Part shown: piece after piece, positions 1-12,180 of the stretch | How positions within the stretch are numbered: position 1 is the stretch's first letter | Layout: the number at the start of each line of letters is the position of its first letter | The notes under the pieces: model-generated | Databases searched by the model: none | Seen by the model: the letters and a program-made list of their open reading frames with translations, nothing else | What the model was told of the DNA's origin: nothing | Assembly (NCBI GenBank): GCA_963682025.1 | Contig: OY821521.1 | Coordinates: forward strand, 95,216,051-95,280,050 | Reading direction: 5' to 3' | Origin: Cordilura impudica | Taxonomy: Eukaryota > Arthropoda > Insecta > Diptera > Scathophagidae | Length of the DNA: 64,000 nt | Position numbers and translations under genes: made by a program

Positions 1-820
1 TCTGCTAGTATTCTTTAATACTTATGTTATTTTTAGTCATACATGGATAGCTTGTGAATCGGATTTTGCCAATTGATTTGTATTTTTTATTGTATAAACA
101 TAATGCATTAACCTTATAAAGACTAGAAATTACAATAAAATTTATGTACTATTTCTTTTTTTTTTTTTTTTTTTGATAGCTTTTGTATTATTTAATTTTG
201 AGATAATCGGTTTATTTCAATGATATATATATCACTATTTGCCTATATTTGTATTGATATATATTTCAGCTACAGACTTGATTACAATTGTTTAGGTGAA
301 TTTTTATTTGTCATACAAATTTTTATCTCTTCCAAAACTATTAGTATATGATATATTTTTCAGTACGCATAAATTCCTACATGTATTTATTGTATTAAAT
401 CCATCTTTATATCTTAAGATTAGGATATTACGAGCTAATTCAGCTACAAATATTTTACAATTAGATATTTTTGATGGTCAATATATGGAAATTTTGCTAA
501 TATATAGCAAAAAAAAAAAAATGCCAAGATTTTTAGCCAAGACTAATTTGAAATTTTTATTCCAATATCGCATAATTTGAAATTTGAAATTTTTATTCCA
601 ATATCGCATAATTTCTAAAATCTCATTCCAAAGTTGATCCCCTATTTTGACTTTGAACATTCTAACGCCGGCTGTGTTAAAAAAAGTATTTTTCTTTGAT
701 CTCTTACGAAGGGACCTTTATACACTAATCATAGCAAAATAATGCAATTTTTCAGATAGAATTTAAATATTTCTCCAAAAAATCATCATTGGTTTTATAA
801 AAAAAAAACAATAGAAATCT
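1..820. other. AT-rich sequence, no gene seen
   Basis: No coding region is supported here. Open frames are short and built from homopolymer runs. A 36-bp segment containing TTTATTCCAATATCGCATAA is directly duplicated at about 547-618. A poly-T run lies at about 155-175. Confidence 0.6.
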
Positions 821-821
821 A

Positions 822-1175
822 TAACATTAATAGGCTAGGCGATTTCTTGTGACCGATGTTTTGTTCTTTTGTTTTGACCAAGCGTATATTATTTGAAAGG
901 TATTTCTTTTAAGTCGTTTTGCAGATTTACAGATTTTTTAATTTTTTCTTTTATTTTGAGTAAATTGCATTTAAAGTTGCTACTAACACATAAGTACATA
1001 AAATTATACATATGTTATGTTTGTTTTATTAAATTTGTTAATGTGTTTGTTAATGAGTTTGTTATCTTCATTCACAATAATAATAAACCATAGATGTGTT
1101 GGTTTGTGAATTGGCTAAGTTAAAAAATAAAGCTGCCTAGAAATTGCACTGGAATTTCGAGCGCTTGAATATAAT
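822..1175 (+). repeat. Dispersed repeat R2, copy 1
   Basis: Non-coding ~0.35-kb repeat found four times in the window (also 7092-7471 plus, 27719-28045 minus, 51516-51895 minus). It starts with ATTAATAGGCTAGGCGATTT and ends near a GAATTTCGAG(G/C)GCT(G/T)GAAT motif. All copies share a long AT-rich middle with 'GCAGATTTACAG' and 'GAATTGGCTA'. It has no transposase and no obvious inverted ends; it is probably a non-autonomous mobile element of unknown class. Confidence 0.7.
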
Positions 1176-1254
1176 AAATACTATTAAAGAAAAACAATTA
1201 ACTTTAATTTGAAATGCTATTAGAATTTAAAGTTCAGTACCCGCAACAGTACTA

Positions 1255-1372
1255 AAATGGTAACCATACCCAACTGTGGTTACAGTATTGTGGTTATAAT
1301 TTGACACAAGTGAAGGGTATCGAAGATTCCGCACAGCCGAATTAAACACACTCTTACTTGTATCTAAATAAT
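1255..1372 (+). repeat. Solo 3' end of a DINE-like repeat (R6)
   Basis: The segment ending GGGTATCGAAGATTC, CGCACAGCCGAATTAA and CTTACTTGT matches the end of the larger repeat at 51134-52460 (GGGTATCAAAGATTTGGCATAGCCGAACTTAA...TTACTTGT spread over its last 50 bp). Only the terminal ~110 bp are present. Confidence 0.5.
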
Positions 1373-2833
1373 TTATAAAGTCCACCAGTGCAAAGAATAA
1401 CGGCAAATTTAGATAAGAGAGAAAACTATTAGAGAAAGATCAAAATTCACCACTGTGATTTCTGATATTCTCACTTACCATCAACTTCAAGTCCGAACCC
1501 CAACAGCTAGAAACATAAAATTTGAAATTTAACTTTTTAGAAGATAACATTTCAATTCAACTCGCATACACATTCAAGCCATACCAATCGGTATGATTCT
1601 TAGTAAATTAAAAAAAGAAAAACATAATATGACGCAACGATTTGAACGTTCGATTTGAAAAGAAAAAAAAACTGTTTATAGTGCCATAGGTGAGCGATTG
1701 TATGTATATCTGTTAATATGTTTGCAAACAATAAAAAAAAATTAAAAAATTTTAATGTTTTTAAGAAGCAGCAAGCAACCGCAACCTAAGTAAAAGCACA
1801 CTCTACGTAGCTAAACAGCCAGCAATCATCGCGAGCATTAGGGCATTTCAGCTATTACGTTACGTGTATTGTATTTTTGCTTTTCAATGAGTGTGCTTCA
1901 AGTTGGCTGCCAGTTATTCAAGTGATTTTCACGGAAACGGTTGTCATTGATCGCTCATATTTAACAATTGAAAATTTATTTATTTTTTTAAGTCTTCAAA
2001 AGCATAAAAACGATTTAAACTCAATATTATTTGCAAATTCAAGTAGAATATATTAAAATTAAAAATCAATTTAATTCAAACGGTAAGAAATGAAATCAAT
2101 ATTATTAATAAAAGTGATCAGTGTGACTAAATTCTTAAGACTGTAATCCTGTAAAATGTTCTAAACACTGTTAATGAGTTGTTTGAAAATTGTGAATTGA
2201 AATCTACTAAAAACAAATTTTGTATATATGTATGTGTAAAATTTATTTGAAAGAAACTTTTTATTTTAGAAAATTAAGAAGTTTTAGTGTCTCAGCATAA
2301 TAAGAAGAAGGATCATACTTCGAAAGAAAGCTAAATAATTATCTTGAGGTTAAATTCATGTTAAGTATTCTAGCAAATATTTAAAAAAATCAACCGAAAT
2401 TATCGGGTAACCTTGGACTTAGTGAACAAAAACTAAAGACAAAATGCCATAAAAAGTGAATAGTTTCCTTGGTTGCAAACTAGGGACATGGAGTGGCTTT
2501 TCAAGCAAAAACAATCATTTTTTCGTATCTACAAAAACTATGTGCCAAAGTAGACTAAAAATATTGAAAAACTTAGACTAAAAAACAACACGTCCTGGTG
2601 GCAACTCGCTAGAAATGTGAAAGGAAAGTGTTAGTCCTTGTATAAAAATCAATATAAGTATTAATTTTGTTAAATTATAACTTATACATTTGTTTCTTCC
2701 GAAAAGCAATCAACTACTACTTTAGCTCGAAGCTCCATACCAGTTCAAGGTTCTACTAAAGTTTCACCATTTAATAAAATGCCGTATAATTGCTGTCTTG
2801 CATCATAAAAAATGAGATCGAATAAATTTAACA
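1373..2833. other. No gene recognised; possible promoter-like stretch
   Basis: No supported coding region. The stretch 1790-2080 is less AT-rich than its surroundings and ends at a donor-like ACG|GTAAGA (GT at about 2081), so it could be an untranslated first exon of a plus-strand gene. There is no further support for that. Confidence 0.2.
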
Positions 2834-2996
2834 TATGTGACCTTCTCCGAGAAAAGGGACGTAGTGTGTCAAAAAACGGGTTGTGTCAAAAACGGTGGAT
2901 TCTGGTACCTAAAAGGGTGTAGAAACTTTAAATGCGTTTTTTTCTCAAAACCTAATTTTCACACACTAGGTCCCTTTTCTCGGAGAAGGTCACATA
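2834..2996. mobile_element. 163-bp palindromic MITE
   Basis: Terminal inverted repeats of 36 bp at 2834-2869 and 2961-2996 differ at one position. They begin TATGTGACCTTCTCCGAGAA. The outer TA is likely the target duplication, as in Tc1/mariner-type MITEs. No coding capacity. Confidence 0.8.
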
Positions 2997-3248
2997 TCGT
3001 CACAAACAACCTATCAGCAGTTTTCAAAAGTTTACAGGAGAGAGAAAAAACGTTATAAAATTTGAACTATTTGCAATATTGAAACGAAAATTATATATTC
3101 TTAATTTGGTAATAGCTTGGTTATATGTAATATTAGGCGTTCAAAATTTTGCATACATATGCGTTATGATATAGGGAATAATATTAAATAAAAAAACTCA
3201 ATTTTGAAATTTTTGGTGATAGGTTGTTTGGTCTTTAAGGTGACGATA
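2995..3248. mobile_element. Second MITE abutting the first
   Basis: The left end TATCGTCACAAACAACCTATC (split as TA + TCGTCAC + AAACAACCTATC) is matched in inverted form by GATAGGTTGTTTGG...GTGACGATA at 3218-3248, with a ~9-bp insertion in the right arm. It shares the TA at 2995-2996 with the preceding MITE. Confidence 0.6.
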
Positions 3249-3369
3249 TATAAAATGTAATTATAAGGAAACCAATGAACCTTGAGTTTTTATTTTTTTT
3301 TATTTAATTGAAATTGTATTAAAGCTTACAAAAAAGTATAGCTTATAGTTCTAATTACTACTTATGAAC

Positions 3370-4200
3370 TTATGGACCTTTTCCGGAAACCCTTCCATCA
3401 CACAAGAGCCCAATATCTCTCCACTGACCTAAGCTTCGGACAGTTTAGAGGATTTGCGTTCATTGGCACAAAAACCACGTTATTGTTCTTGTGCCAATCA
3501 AAAACTTTCTCGCCGTAATGACAGGATCACAAATCGAGTCAAAAATATGTGGACGCATTGTGTTGGCTTATGAGAGGAAGTATTCTTCTTTGCAAACTTT
3601 GCGTAATATATATTTCGGTATTCATACAGCCCTTTCTTGGAAATGACTTGCTTCTTATGCCGCAACTGCATATTGTTTGTCATACCAGGAACTTTTTTTT
3701 TCTTTAAAAATTCATCTGATTTTGAGTCCTGAAGTTATCTTCGACATTTCCTCGAGCATTGGCAACATAAAAATGTTGACCCTGAAGCTGCGAAAAATCC
3801 GCCGGTACATACTTTTCGTCGTTCATTATATAGCAGGAGTATTATTTTATGAAATATGATTTGATTTTCGTGCTCAGTTTATGACCTCCAAATTTTTTGC
3901 AGCGTTCCAATCTGGAACTTTTAGGACTTTGCATCCTTTCAAACCTGCATTGGCTTTAAATTTTCGCACCAATTCGTCCGATCACTGAGTAAACCAGACT
4001 GCTTTTTTAACGCATATGTTGGGAGCTCTTTTCAACATGCTTCCTATTATCTTGGCCTTAAACCCATTAGATGGACGTTTCTTTCTTCCCGAACCATGTG
4101 TCCTATAAATGGTCAAATTTTCGTGATAATTTATAATAACATGGAACCCGTTTGACGACAGATCTTTGATTCTTTGCCCAACTTTTTGTATGACCAAGCT
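3370..4200 (-). pseudogene. Decayed Tc1/mariner-superfamily transposase
   Basis: On the minus strand, broken frames read as a DDE transposase. An N-terminal segment (about 4200-3980) has 'VGQRIKDLSSNGF' and 'SGRKKRPSNG', typical of the helix-turn-helix and linker of this family. The middle (about 3830-3700) has 'YVPADFSQLQGQHFYVANARG'-like sequence. The C-terminal part (about 3500-3400) reads 'NNNVVFVPMNANPLNCPKLR' then 'SVERYWAL', the usual end of the catalytic core with the third acidic residue (E) retained. Several stops and frameshifts separate these blocks, so the gene is dead. The family match is from memory of related insect transposases; the exact clade is not established. Confidence 0.65.
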
Positions 4201-4313
4201 GCATTTTGTTAGAAAATTTAATATTTTTAAAACGTACTTTTTTCGTCACTAATTTTAATCAAAATAACAACAAATAATAAAAAGTTTCGCCATTAAGAAT
4301 AATAAGCGGTATA

Positions 4314-5114
4314 TTTTTATACCCTATACCACTATGTGGGTTGGGTATAATGACTTTGTGCTGCTGTTTGTAACTACCAAAAATATTTGACCTAGACCCA
4401 TCTTTTATTATACCGATCGAATCAGAATCACTTTCAGAATCACTTTCTGATTCGATTTAACGATGTCCGTCCGTCTGTGTGTCCATGTAAACCTTGTAAT
4501 CAAACTGCAGGTCGCAAATATGAATATATTTTGACGAAATTGGGTATATAAGATTTTATTGGCCATAGGATGAACGCTATTGAAATTGGTGAGAATCGGT
4601 CCATGTTCAGACCTAGCCCTCATACAAATGACCCCTATGAAATCGACATAAATTGCCATAAGATTCAAATTGTCATATAGATCTTACTCAAATTGGGTTT
4701 GTATGCGTTTATTACATCCATTAATGAGTAGTCCAAAAATGATCCCTATGGGACAACTGGTAGTCATAGGCCCCATATAGAGCTGCTTCCCGATCTTAAC
4801 TTAAATCTATCAAAAAACAAAAATATTGCATTGATTCTTCTCAAATTTTGTTTGTATCTATTTTTGCAAAATACAAGAGACTTTACGGAACATGGTCAGG
4901 ATCGATCCATTTTGGGCCTAGCCCCCATATAGATATAGCATCCGATATGAACTTTTTCATATCTGCAGCTAAAAAAATTAATAAAAATCCCACTCAAATT
5001 TGGTTTATGCTTATTTTCTATATCCAGTTAGTTGGGCCTAAGAGATAGGGTCCCTAAACGCATGGTATGGCGTATCGTATAGTCGGTCTAGACCGACTAT
5101 AATTTTCTTGTTTT
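4314..5114 (+). repeat. HINE/DINE-like repeat R1, copy A
   Basis: Full-length copy of the commonest repeat of the window. It starts TTTTTATACCCTATACCACT, has a (GTCC/GTCT)n tract at about 4465-4485, and ends in the perfect palindrome TAGTCGGTCTAGACCGACTA followed by TAATTTTCTTG. A subterminal inverted repeat (TATACCCTATACCA near the start, GGTATnGnGTA near the end) is present. The organisation matches DINE-1/mini-me type Helentron-associated elements of Diptera; this class is inferred. Open frames within it are not conserved as proteins. Confidence 0.75.
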
Positions 5115-5469
5115 CATATATGTTTTCATGGCTTCTGGCTTCTTTCAGAGTTCAGAGACTGGGAAAAATGAATTTAAGTGAGAAACAAATTTGCTTCCAA
5201 CTCTTGGAGTTTATTGTTTATAACCGTATGAGGCCTTTACAGAGGGTTATATCCAGCTGTCTAAGAACCTGGTACTAATGTGGCTACATTCTTCCTTGTT
5301 GGTCATAGTATAGTGGATTTACTATTCCTTTTCTTTACTTCCAATTTATTACTCTTAGCAGATTGAGTTAATGAATGCATATTTCTTTTGAAAAAATGTG
5401 CTTATAAGCATATTTTATTAACAAAAGCAGATTTTAGATTTCAATGAAAAAATTGATGATCAAATGATT

Positions 5470-7090
5470 GGATTGGATTAACTGGATTCAAAATTTTTCA
5501 CTGTGATAGAAATACTCGTTGTGGTTGTGTAGCCATTTTGGTCAGAAAAGGCATTATGTGTAAATTTCATAGCAAAACCTAAACCTGATGAAAAGATTGA
5601 ACATCTATTTATTGAAGTTTCGTCTCATGGAAAACAATTGCTTGTTGGATGTTTTTAGAGACCAAATAAAAGAATAGATTTTAATGTTTTTCTAAATATG
5701 GTTGAAACTCTAACTACATATGTGGGGATTTTAATTCAAAAGTTATCAATGAGTCTCTTCAACTAGACATAATGAAATCAATTGGCCTTTCTTCAACTAA
5801 CATTACAGTTCCAATACATTTTACTGTTACAATTAACTCGCTACTTGATATTTTCTTTGTTACTAGCAAAAAGAAAATCCTACTCTATGATCAACTCTCA
5901 GCACCTTGTTTTGTCTAAGTATGATTTAATCTTTTTAGCATTTGACTTTAAAATGCAAGTAGTGGATGACGTTGTTACTTATTATAATTTTAAACAAATG
6001 GATCGAAACGCGATGTTATTCGAATTATCTAAAATCGATTGGGACTCTATTTATTACATGGCTTCGGTTGCTAATCAGGTCAGTTTGGACATATGTGTTT
6101 CACAGATTTGTACCTTTAAAAACAACAAAATACAATAACAAAAATCAATCAACTGATTAAAGATAAAATCTTTAAAAGGGATAAAAGCATAAAAATGTTT
6201 AAAACAGTTTAAAACAGATAATTTACTTGAAGAATATTTCAAAACCAGAAAAAAGTAAATGAAATAATAAAAAACTGCTAAATTTTAATACTACTCTAGC
6301 CTATTTATTTAAAAATGTGGAAAATTTTTCGAGAAGCAGGTGATGGTAATTCTAAGGAAACTGTTAATTCTGAAATAAATATTGCTTTGCTTAACGAATC
6401 TTTCACAAATATCCCTGAACATCCCCATAAACGATGAATATTATACCCGCAATTATCATATTAGTTCAACTTTATCCGAAAATGATTTTTGTTTTCAAAA
6501 CGTAAATGAACTGGAAGTACTCTCCACCTGACAGGCAGTAAAATCGAATGCTATTGGTTCTGATAGCATACATTCCAAATTCTTAAAGAAAATTATCCCT
6601 CAATTGCTACCTCAAATTACCCATATTTTTAACACTATTATAACAAAAAGTGTATTTCCTCAAAGTTGGAAATATGCTAAAATTTTGCCCTTTCCTAAAT
6701 CAAATAAAGAATATCGTCCCATTGTTGTCCTACCATACTTGTCTAAAGTGCTTGAAAGGTTATTGCATCAGCAAATTGGAAAATATGTCAAGAATAAGGA
6801 TCTACTCAGACAGATAATCAGGCTTTCGTCCTAAACATAAATATATTCGTGGGTATATTTATAATGGTGCTAGTACTCTTAGATCACTTAAAAGCATTCG
6901 ATACTCTGAATCATGAAATACTCTGCATGAAGCTAAGAACTTTTTTTAGTTTCTCTCCTTCTGCGATTTGTCATGTATCGTCATTTTTAGCAAATCGACA
7001 ACAATACGTTCATGCCAATAATAAAATATCAATGTGCTTCCAGTAAAAAGGGCATCCCGCTACGTTCTAGTACTGCTTCTTTTTAATATG
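5470..7090 (+). pseudogene. Decayed non-LTR retrotransposon (EN + RT)
   Basis: Broken frames read as a Jockey/CR1-type LINE polyprotein. At 5510-5960 there are endonuclease-like pieces (RNTRCGCVAILVRKG; VGCF*RPNKRIDFN; a GDFN-like site at about 5735). From 6540 the reverse transcriptase is recognisable: 'SNAIGSDSIHSKFLKK', then 6604-6834 'ITHIFNTIITKSVFPQSWKY...YRPIVVLPYLSKVLERLLHQ', then 6849-7046 'LLDHLKAFDTLNHEIL' (normally D-F-S-K-A-F-D-T) and 'SFLANRQQYVHANNKIS', then 'GIPLRSS' (the GxPQGS motif, degraded). The YADD catalytic block is missing because copy 2 of repeat R2 begins at 7092. Stops and frameshifts throughout; not functional. Confidence 0.8.
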
Positions 7091-7091
7091 T

Positions 7092-7471
7092 ATCTATAAT
7101 ATTAATAGGCTAGGCGATTTCTTGTGACTGATGTTTTGTTCTGCCGTTTTATCCCGATTTTGACCAAACGTATACTATTTGAAAGGAACTTCTTTTTAGC
7201 CGTTTTGCAGATTTACAGATTTTTAAATTTTTTCCTTTATTTTGAGTAGATTGCATTTAAATTTGCTACTAACACATACATAAAATTATTCAATGCTATG
7301 TGTGTGTTTATTACATTTGTTAATATGTTTGTAATAAAAATGAGTTTGTTTTTTGTGTTGATTTGTGAATTGGCTATAATTGATTAGCATACCTTTAGGG
7401 TATTTATTTAATGAAAAAATAAAATTTCCTAGAATTTGCACTCGAATTTCGAGGGCTGGAATCTGCTAGTT
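7092..7471 (+). repeat. Dispersed repeat R2, copy 2
   Basis: Same ends and interior as copy 1, more complete. It starts TAATATTAATAGGCTAGGCG and ends CGAGGGCTGGAATCTGCTAG. It truncates the LINE to its left. Confidence 0.7.
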
Positions 7472-7555
7472 AGATTAAATATCTGAACTTAAAATATTTT
7501 TCTTTTTTTATAACTTAAAAACATGGACTTCAATATTAAATTGTTTTTGGCACGA

Positions 7556-9116
7556 TTATATCGCAATTAAAATAAAATTGCAACCTGGCAATAAACAACA
7601 ATTTTTGGGCGACATTTTTTGGGAACATTCAGCTCCATTTTCAACTTGATCCATTTTCAACACACGACAAATAGCGCCTTGAAGTTCTCTGAGCAATCCA
7701 ATCTGGTATGCACGACGTTCTAAGTATGGTTTTACGAGATCTTCAGCTAATGTCTTCATAAAATTAAATCGATACAACTTTTGCTGCATTTAGTTCATCT
7801 TGCTTACGATATATGCATTTACAGCAGAAACATCTAGCATTCTATAGAAGATCGCCATTGGATATCTCTATAATAAACCATCACCATTTCCTTTTTTTAA
7901 ACTCTTTCTTTTAACTCATACTCTATGTCTGTCTGTCTGTCTGTCTGCCATGGGTGGACCCCATTCCCCCTTATCCAATTGATCTGAAACTTGGCCCATA
8001 GTCTTTTCGTTACTACAGATTAATTTTGGGGTAGTCACGCACAGTCACGCGTGGTCACGCAAAGTCACGGAGTGATGTACGATCTCAAACTTGGTCCATA
8101 CACTTGCTGCGAAAAAAAGATTAACTTTGACTTAGTCACGCACAGTCGCGCGTGTTCATGCACAGTCACGTAGTGATCTAAATGTCATTTCCCCTCTTCG
8201 GATCGATCTCAAACTAGTCAAGCACAGTCACGGAGTGACCTAAATGTCATTTCCCCTCATCCGACCGATCTGAAACTTGGTCGATATACTTGATGTAAAG
8301 AAAGATCAACTTCGACATAGTCACGCATAGTCACACACAGTCACGGAGTGATTTAAAACCCATTTTCCCTTATCCGATCGATCTAAAACTTGGTCGATAG
8401 ACTTGATGTGAAAAAAGATGAACTTTGACATAGTCACGCACAGTTACGGAGAGAATAAAGCCCCACTTCCCCTCATCCGATGGATCTGAAACTTTGTCCA
8501 TAGACTTGTTGTGGCCAAAGATTAATTTTAAAATAATCACACACAGTCACGCACAGTCACGGAGATATTTAAAACTCATATGCATAAGGAAAGCAAGAGT
8601 TTTAATAAAAACTTTGTTTTTATGGATTAGATTATTTTTGTGTTAAGATCAATGATTGACGTATGATGCATGCTGGACAGAATAAGGACGGATTTTTTCC
8701 GATTTGGCACAAACTTACTTACATGGTCTATAAGAGCGTCTTCTAGGTCACTACAGTCTTCATTAGTATAATTCAATGCAGTTTCTTTCATCCTCCGACT
8801 CCGAGTCTAACTATTGCAACCATCTAGCGATGTTTTGATCGTACAAACACTTTATAACTCTATAAAACTAAAAAAATATATCGGCACTAAAATTCTTTAA
8901 ACACCTAACGACGGTTACAATGACCGCAAGCAAAATTGTTCGCCTTTAATTTTGGAATTGGTACACGTGTAATTTGCTAATTGCACAAAACGCACTGATG
9001 TGATAAAAAAAAAAAGAAGTACATGGACGGACAGCTGCGCAGCTTGCATAATAACGGGAATATTTGACAAATAAAAAATGGTGGAGTCACTGTGACCGGC
9101 GTTAGGTGGCTAAGAG
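7556..9116 (-). pseudogene. Decayed piggyBac-like element, split by repeat R3
   Basis: Minus-strand pieces resemble a piggyBac-type transposase. At about 7880-7556 the end of the catalytic domain and the C-terminal tail read 'RYPMAIFYRMLDVSAVNAYI' followed by 'YRFNFMKTLAEDLVKPYLER' and a degenerate Cys-rich tail (C-x-x-...CC..P.C); an in-frame stop lies between. At about 8850-8650 acidic 'LDSESEDE'-like and 'CSDLEDALIDHVS' residues suggest the N-terminal region. The right boundary is probably the TTAA at 9117-9120, preceded by GTCACTGTGACCGGCGTTAG; an inverted partner of this sequence (CACCTAACGACGGTTACAAT) lies at 8900-8922. Repeat R3 (7905-8640) sits between the two coding remnants. The left end was not found. 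Confidence 0.55.
7905..8640 (+). repeat. Tandem-repeat element R3, copy 1
   Basis: After (GTCT)n at about 7926-7946, a unit of roughly 100-115 bp is repeated about six times. Each unit contains 'AGTCACGCACAGTCACGGAG', a run like CCCATTTCCCCTTATCCGAT and 'CTGAAACTTGGTC'. It ends AAACTCATATGCATAAGG and AACTTTGTTTTTATGGATTAG, as copy 2 does at about 29280. Other copies: 28840-29335 and 30650-31245 (inverted). It has no coding capacity. Confidence 0.75.
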
Positions 9117-9120
9117 TTAA

Positions 9121-9226
9121 AATCAAACGTCTAAATAAGTATATATGCCCAAACAATACAGTCGTCGACGAAAACCATACATGTTACAGACGAATACGCG
9201 TTGAATTTGCTCATAACTACATAAAT
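9121..9226. other. Short unassigned spacer
   Basis: Unassigned sequence between the piggyBac-like end and a MITE. The open frame starting at 9092 crosses the MITE border and is not taken as a gene. Confidence 0.4.
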
Positions 9227-9946
9227 CTGTGGTTTTCTAGAATAACCGCGTATGTCATAAAATCAAAATGTTCAGGGGAGCCAAAAAACGTTATATTTGA
9301 AATTATGGGCTCGATATAAAGTTTTTAGAGATATGTAGATATGGGCAATAAATACTTGATATAAAATTTTGTGTCAAAAATCTTCAGAGAAATAGATCCT
9401 AGAGAAGGACGAAAAAACAATATGTAAATAACACTTAAAGTGTGTGCAGATAAATCAACTTATGTCGATAAACGTCGTTTTCTTTGAAAAAGAAAATTAC
9501 CAATGCAACCACCCATGTTGTTGCTTGAAAAATTGATTTTTTTTTTGTTCATCAACAAAAAGTTAACGGGACTTAGGATGAGAATATAACAACGTAAATA
9601 TCAAGAATAATAGTGACAAAAAATAACAGAAATAAACACACAAGTTTTTATAATTGGTTATAAACTGAAAACTAATCCAAAATTATTTTAATTTTTTGTC
9701 CTTAATAACAACGTATGTCGCTATGTGTCGTTTTCTGAGAAAATAATTTGTCAGCGATCAAACGTAGGTTGACATTCGTCGTTAGTGCTGCAAATTAATT
9801 TAATAAACATTTAAGTTACGTCGTTATTTAAAGAAAAAACTCAGAAATGGTCAATATTTTTTTTTTAATTAAAAATTAATATATTTGGCATCGTTAACTC
9901 AAAACTGACAAAAATGGACATACGCGGTTATTCCAGAAAACCACAG
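9227..9946. mobile_element. CTGTGG-ended MITE, copy 1
   Basis: 720-bp element with ~30-bp terminal inverted repeats: left CTGTGGTTTTCTAGAATAAC, continuing CGCGTATGTC; the right end is the inverted match with one mismatch. It is flanked by a 4-bp direct repeat, AAAT at 9223-9226 and 9947-9950. A second, ~90% similar copy lies at 16200-16963 with ATTT on both sides. No transposase frame. Confidence 0.85.
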
Positions 9947-9950
9947 AAAT

Positions 9951-10441
9951 AAGACTCCAGAATTTTGAAAGCAAGTTATATTATATAAGAGACTTTCATA
10001 ATTTGCCTGTATCCAACACCAGTTAGAATATCTTTTACTACGTGAATTGGTCCTATTCCTTGTATCAAAAAGCAATCCCATATTTCCAACGACAAACTTA
10101 ATTGTTTTATTTGTATATTTTGGATCTAATCCTTCTTCCATCAAGGCCTTTTAAATTAAACTTGGACTCATACGAATTTTGTCTTGACCAGTTCATGTGT
10201 TCTTTAGCAAAAGTTATGTGAGCCAGGCGATTTTTCTCTAATATCCGTGGTTTCTTCATAGGACGATAACAACCAAGATCAGCCTCAATTGCTCGTCGGG
10301 AAGCAATTCGAGCACATATTTTTAGTTTCAGATTTTAATGGCTCTTTAGGTAACATTTTTTTTAAATTTTTCACACTCTTTATTAAATAATCCTGTCTTT
10401 GATTCTTTTTATGGGACCTGCCGCCTAAATTTTGAGTCATT
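9951..10441 (-). pseudogene. Tc1-like transposase fragment
   Basis: Minus-strand broken frames: 'ICARIASRRAIEADLGCYRP', 'KKPRILEKNRLAHITFAKEH', 'MNWSRQNSYESKFNLKGLDG' (the first catalytic-Asp block; the canonical FSDESKFNLF is degraded to NSYESKFNLK) and 'GIGPIHVVKDILTGVGY'. The D34E region is absent; the copy stops at the CTGTGG MITE at 9946. Several stops. Confidence 0.65.
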
Positions 10442-12180
10442 ATCATTATCTTTCACGATATTTCTTGCTAATTTTAATAATTATGGATTTATTCATAAAA
10501 TATTTCTCACAAATTTTCTTTTGTTAAGACCAGCAGTAAAATGATCAATTCTTCTGAATTTTTACTCTTGACAAAACTTTATTCTTTAGTATTGAAAAAT
10601 ACAATTGTATTTAAAAAACAGTTGAAAGAGACTATAAATATTTAAATAACAGTTAAGATTTTATACATTTTCTTTCATACCATCTTTGATTTTTATTGCT
10701 TGAATCAACTCTGATACATAAGTTTAAAAGTTTCCATTATTTTGGCATCACTAAAAAAAATACTTTTCTTTCTATTATTTTTTTAAATTATATTTTTTGT
10801 AACAAATTTGTTTTCTTTGGATTGAAAACACACCAAACTGTGATATCGAAAAAAAAAACAATTTTAGCACTTATATAACAGATGAGCAGATAACATAATT
10901 TATATTATTGCATGAATTACTCTTAACGAATTGTTTGATATCAGTTTGAATTTACACATTTTCTAATGTCAGATATTGTATTTAATTATTGCGTTATTAC
11001 TTGTCACTCATATTTAGGATCTACAAGCTATTGATTTCAATGATATTGATCCATAGATAAAACAAGTTTTACTTTTATATACCGCTTCTAACAAATGGTA
11101 GCATCCAAACAGATTAATTTAATGGAGCATCTTTGGTGTACGATTTATTAAGAGAGAGTGAGAAAAAGACAATAAACAACAACTAAATCTAAAATATTTA
11201 CAAAACACACTTATCATCCAGCACCTAACATGTGTAGTAATTTAATAACACACCCAGCAAATCTTTTTTTTTTTTTTTTTTTAATATTCAATGAGAGGAG
11301 TGTTTGGTTTATAAGTTCTGCAAACTTTTAAAACTCACTGTACTTGCCATATTATTGAATGAAATTTCTAAAAACCGGTTTTCTTTTTTTTTACTGAAAA
11401 ATAAAACAGATTCTCTCATAAATTTTCATTATTGACCCAATTTTTGAACAAATTTGTTTAAACAATTAACACCCATTTTATTACTAGACTTTACATGACT
11501 TTAATAGTGGGAAACATTTTACAACCATTAACAAGATTCAGTGACGAACAACTGATTGGCAATTAAAAGTTGGCTTTAAGCAATTATTTAATATACATAC
11601 ATACATATTGATATTCCTGACGGACCTCAACAAGTTTGCTTGCATACCAAAACAACTTAAAAATAAAGAGAGAAAAAATCATATTATTGTTTATGTTTCT
11701 GGTTTTGTTTAAAGTTTATTACTCACTCATAGTGATCTTCATCGTTTAGGAGAAAGTTTTTTTTATTTGAGTTCGTGTTGTAATGTGAATTAGGGGTTCT
11801 CAAATGGTGACAAGCACTATACTTTTGATTGATAATTAAATTTGATTAAATATTTGTTTTTTATTTAATTATGGAGCCAAAAGAAAATTACTAGAAATAT
11901 AGTAAAACAAAATACCATAAGGCCATATTTTGAAAAAAAAAAAAAATTATATTAAAAATAAATACTATAATGGCACGTGTCACTGTTATTTACCAATTAA
12001 GGATTGAGAATCTCTGTTGTGAACTATCAGTTTGAATTACAACAAGCCTGGCAAGTGTGTTTCTCTTTTTTCACATCAATACAATATTATTTAAGCCAAC
12101 ACAAATCGACCCAAAATTATACAACAACAAAAATTGCAGTCGTACTTTATTTCCCCCCCCAACATAATCATCTTCTTTTA
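10442..12180. other. AT-rich sequence, no gene seen
   Basis: No supported gene, RNA or repeat family. Poly-A/T runs at 11264-11282 and 11931-11946. Short open frames (for example 10696-10878 and 12004-12222) have no recognisable motif or codon bias. Confidence 0.6.

Noticed and set aside
1790..2085. Possible first exon of Hmgs with donor at about 2081
   Set aside because: Over 20 kb from the Hmgs coding region with no supporting motif; noted only in the spacer description.
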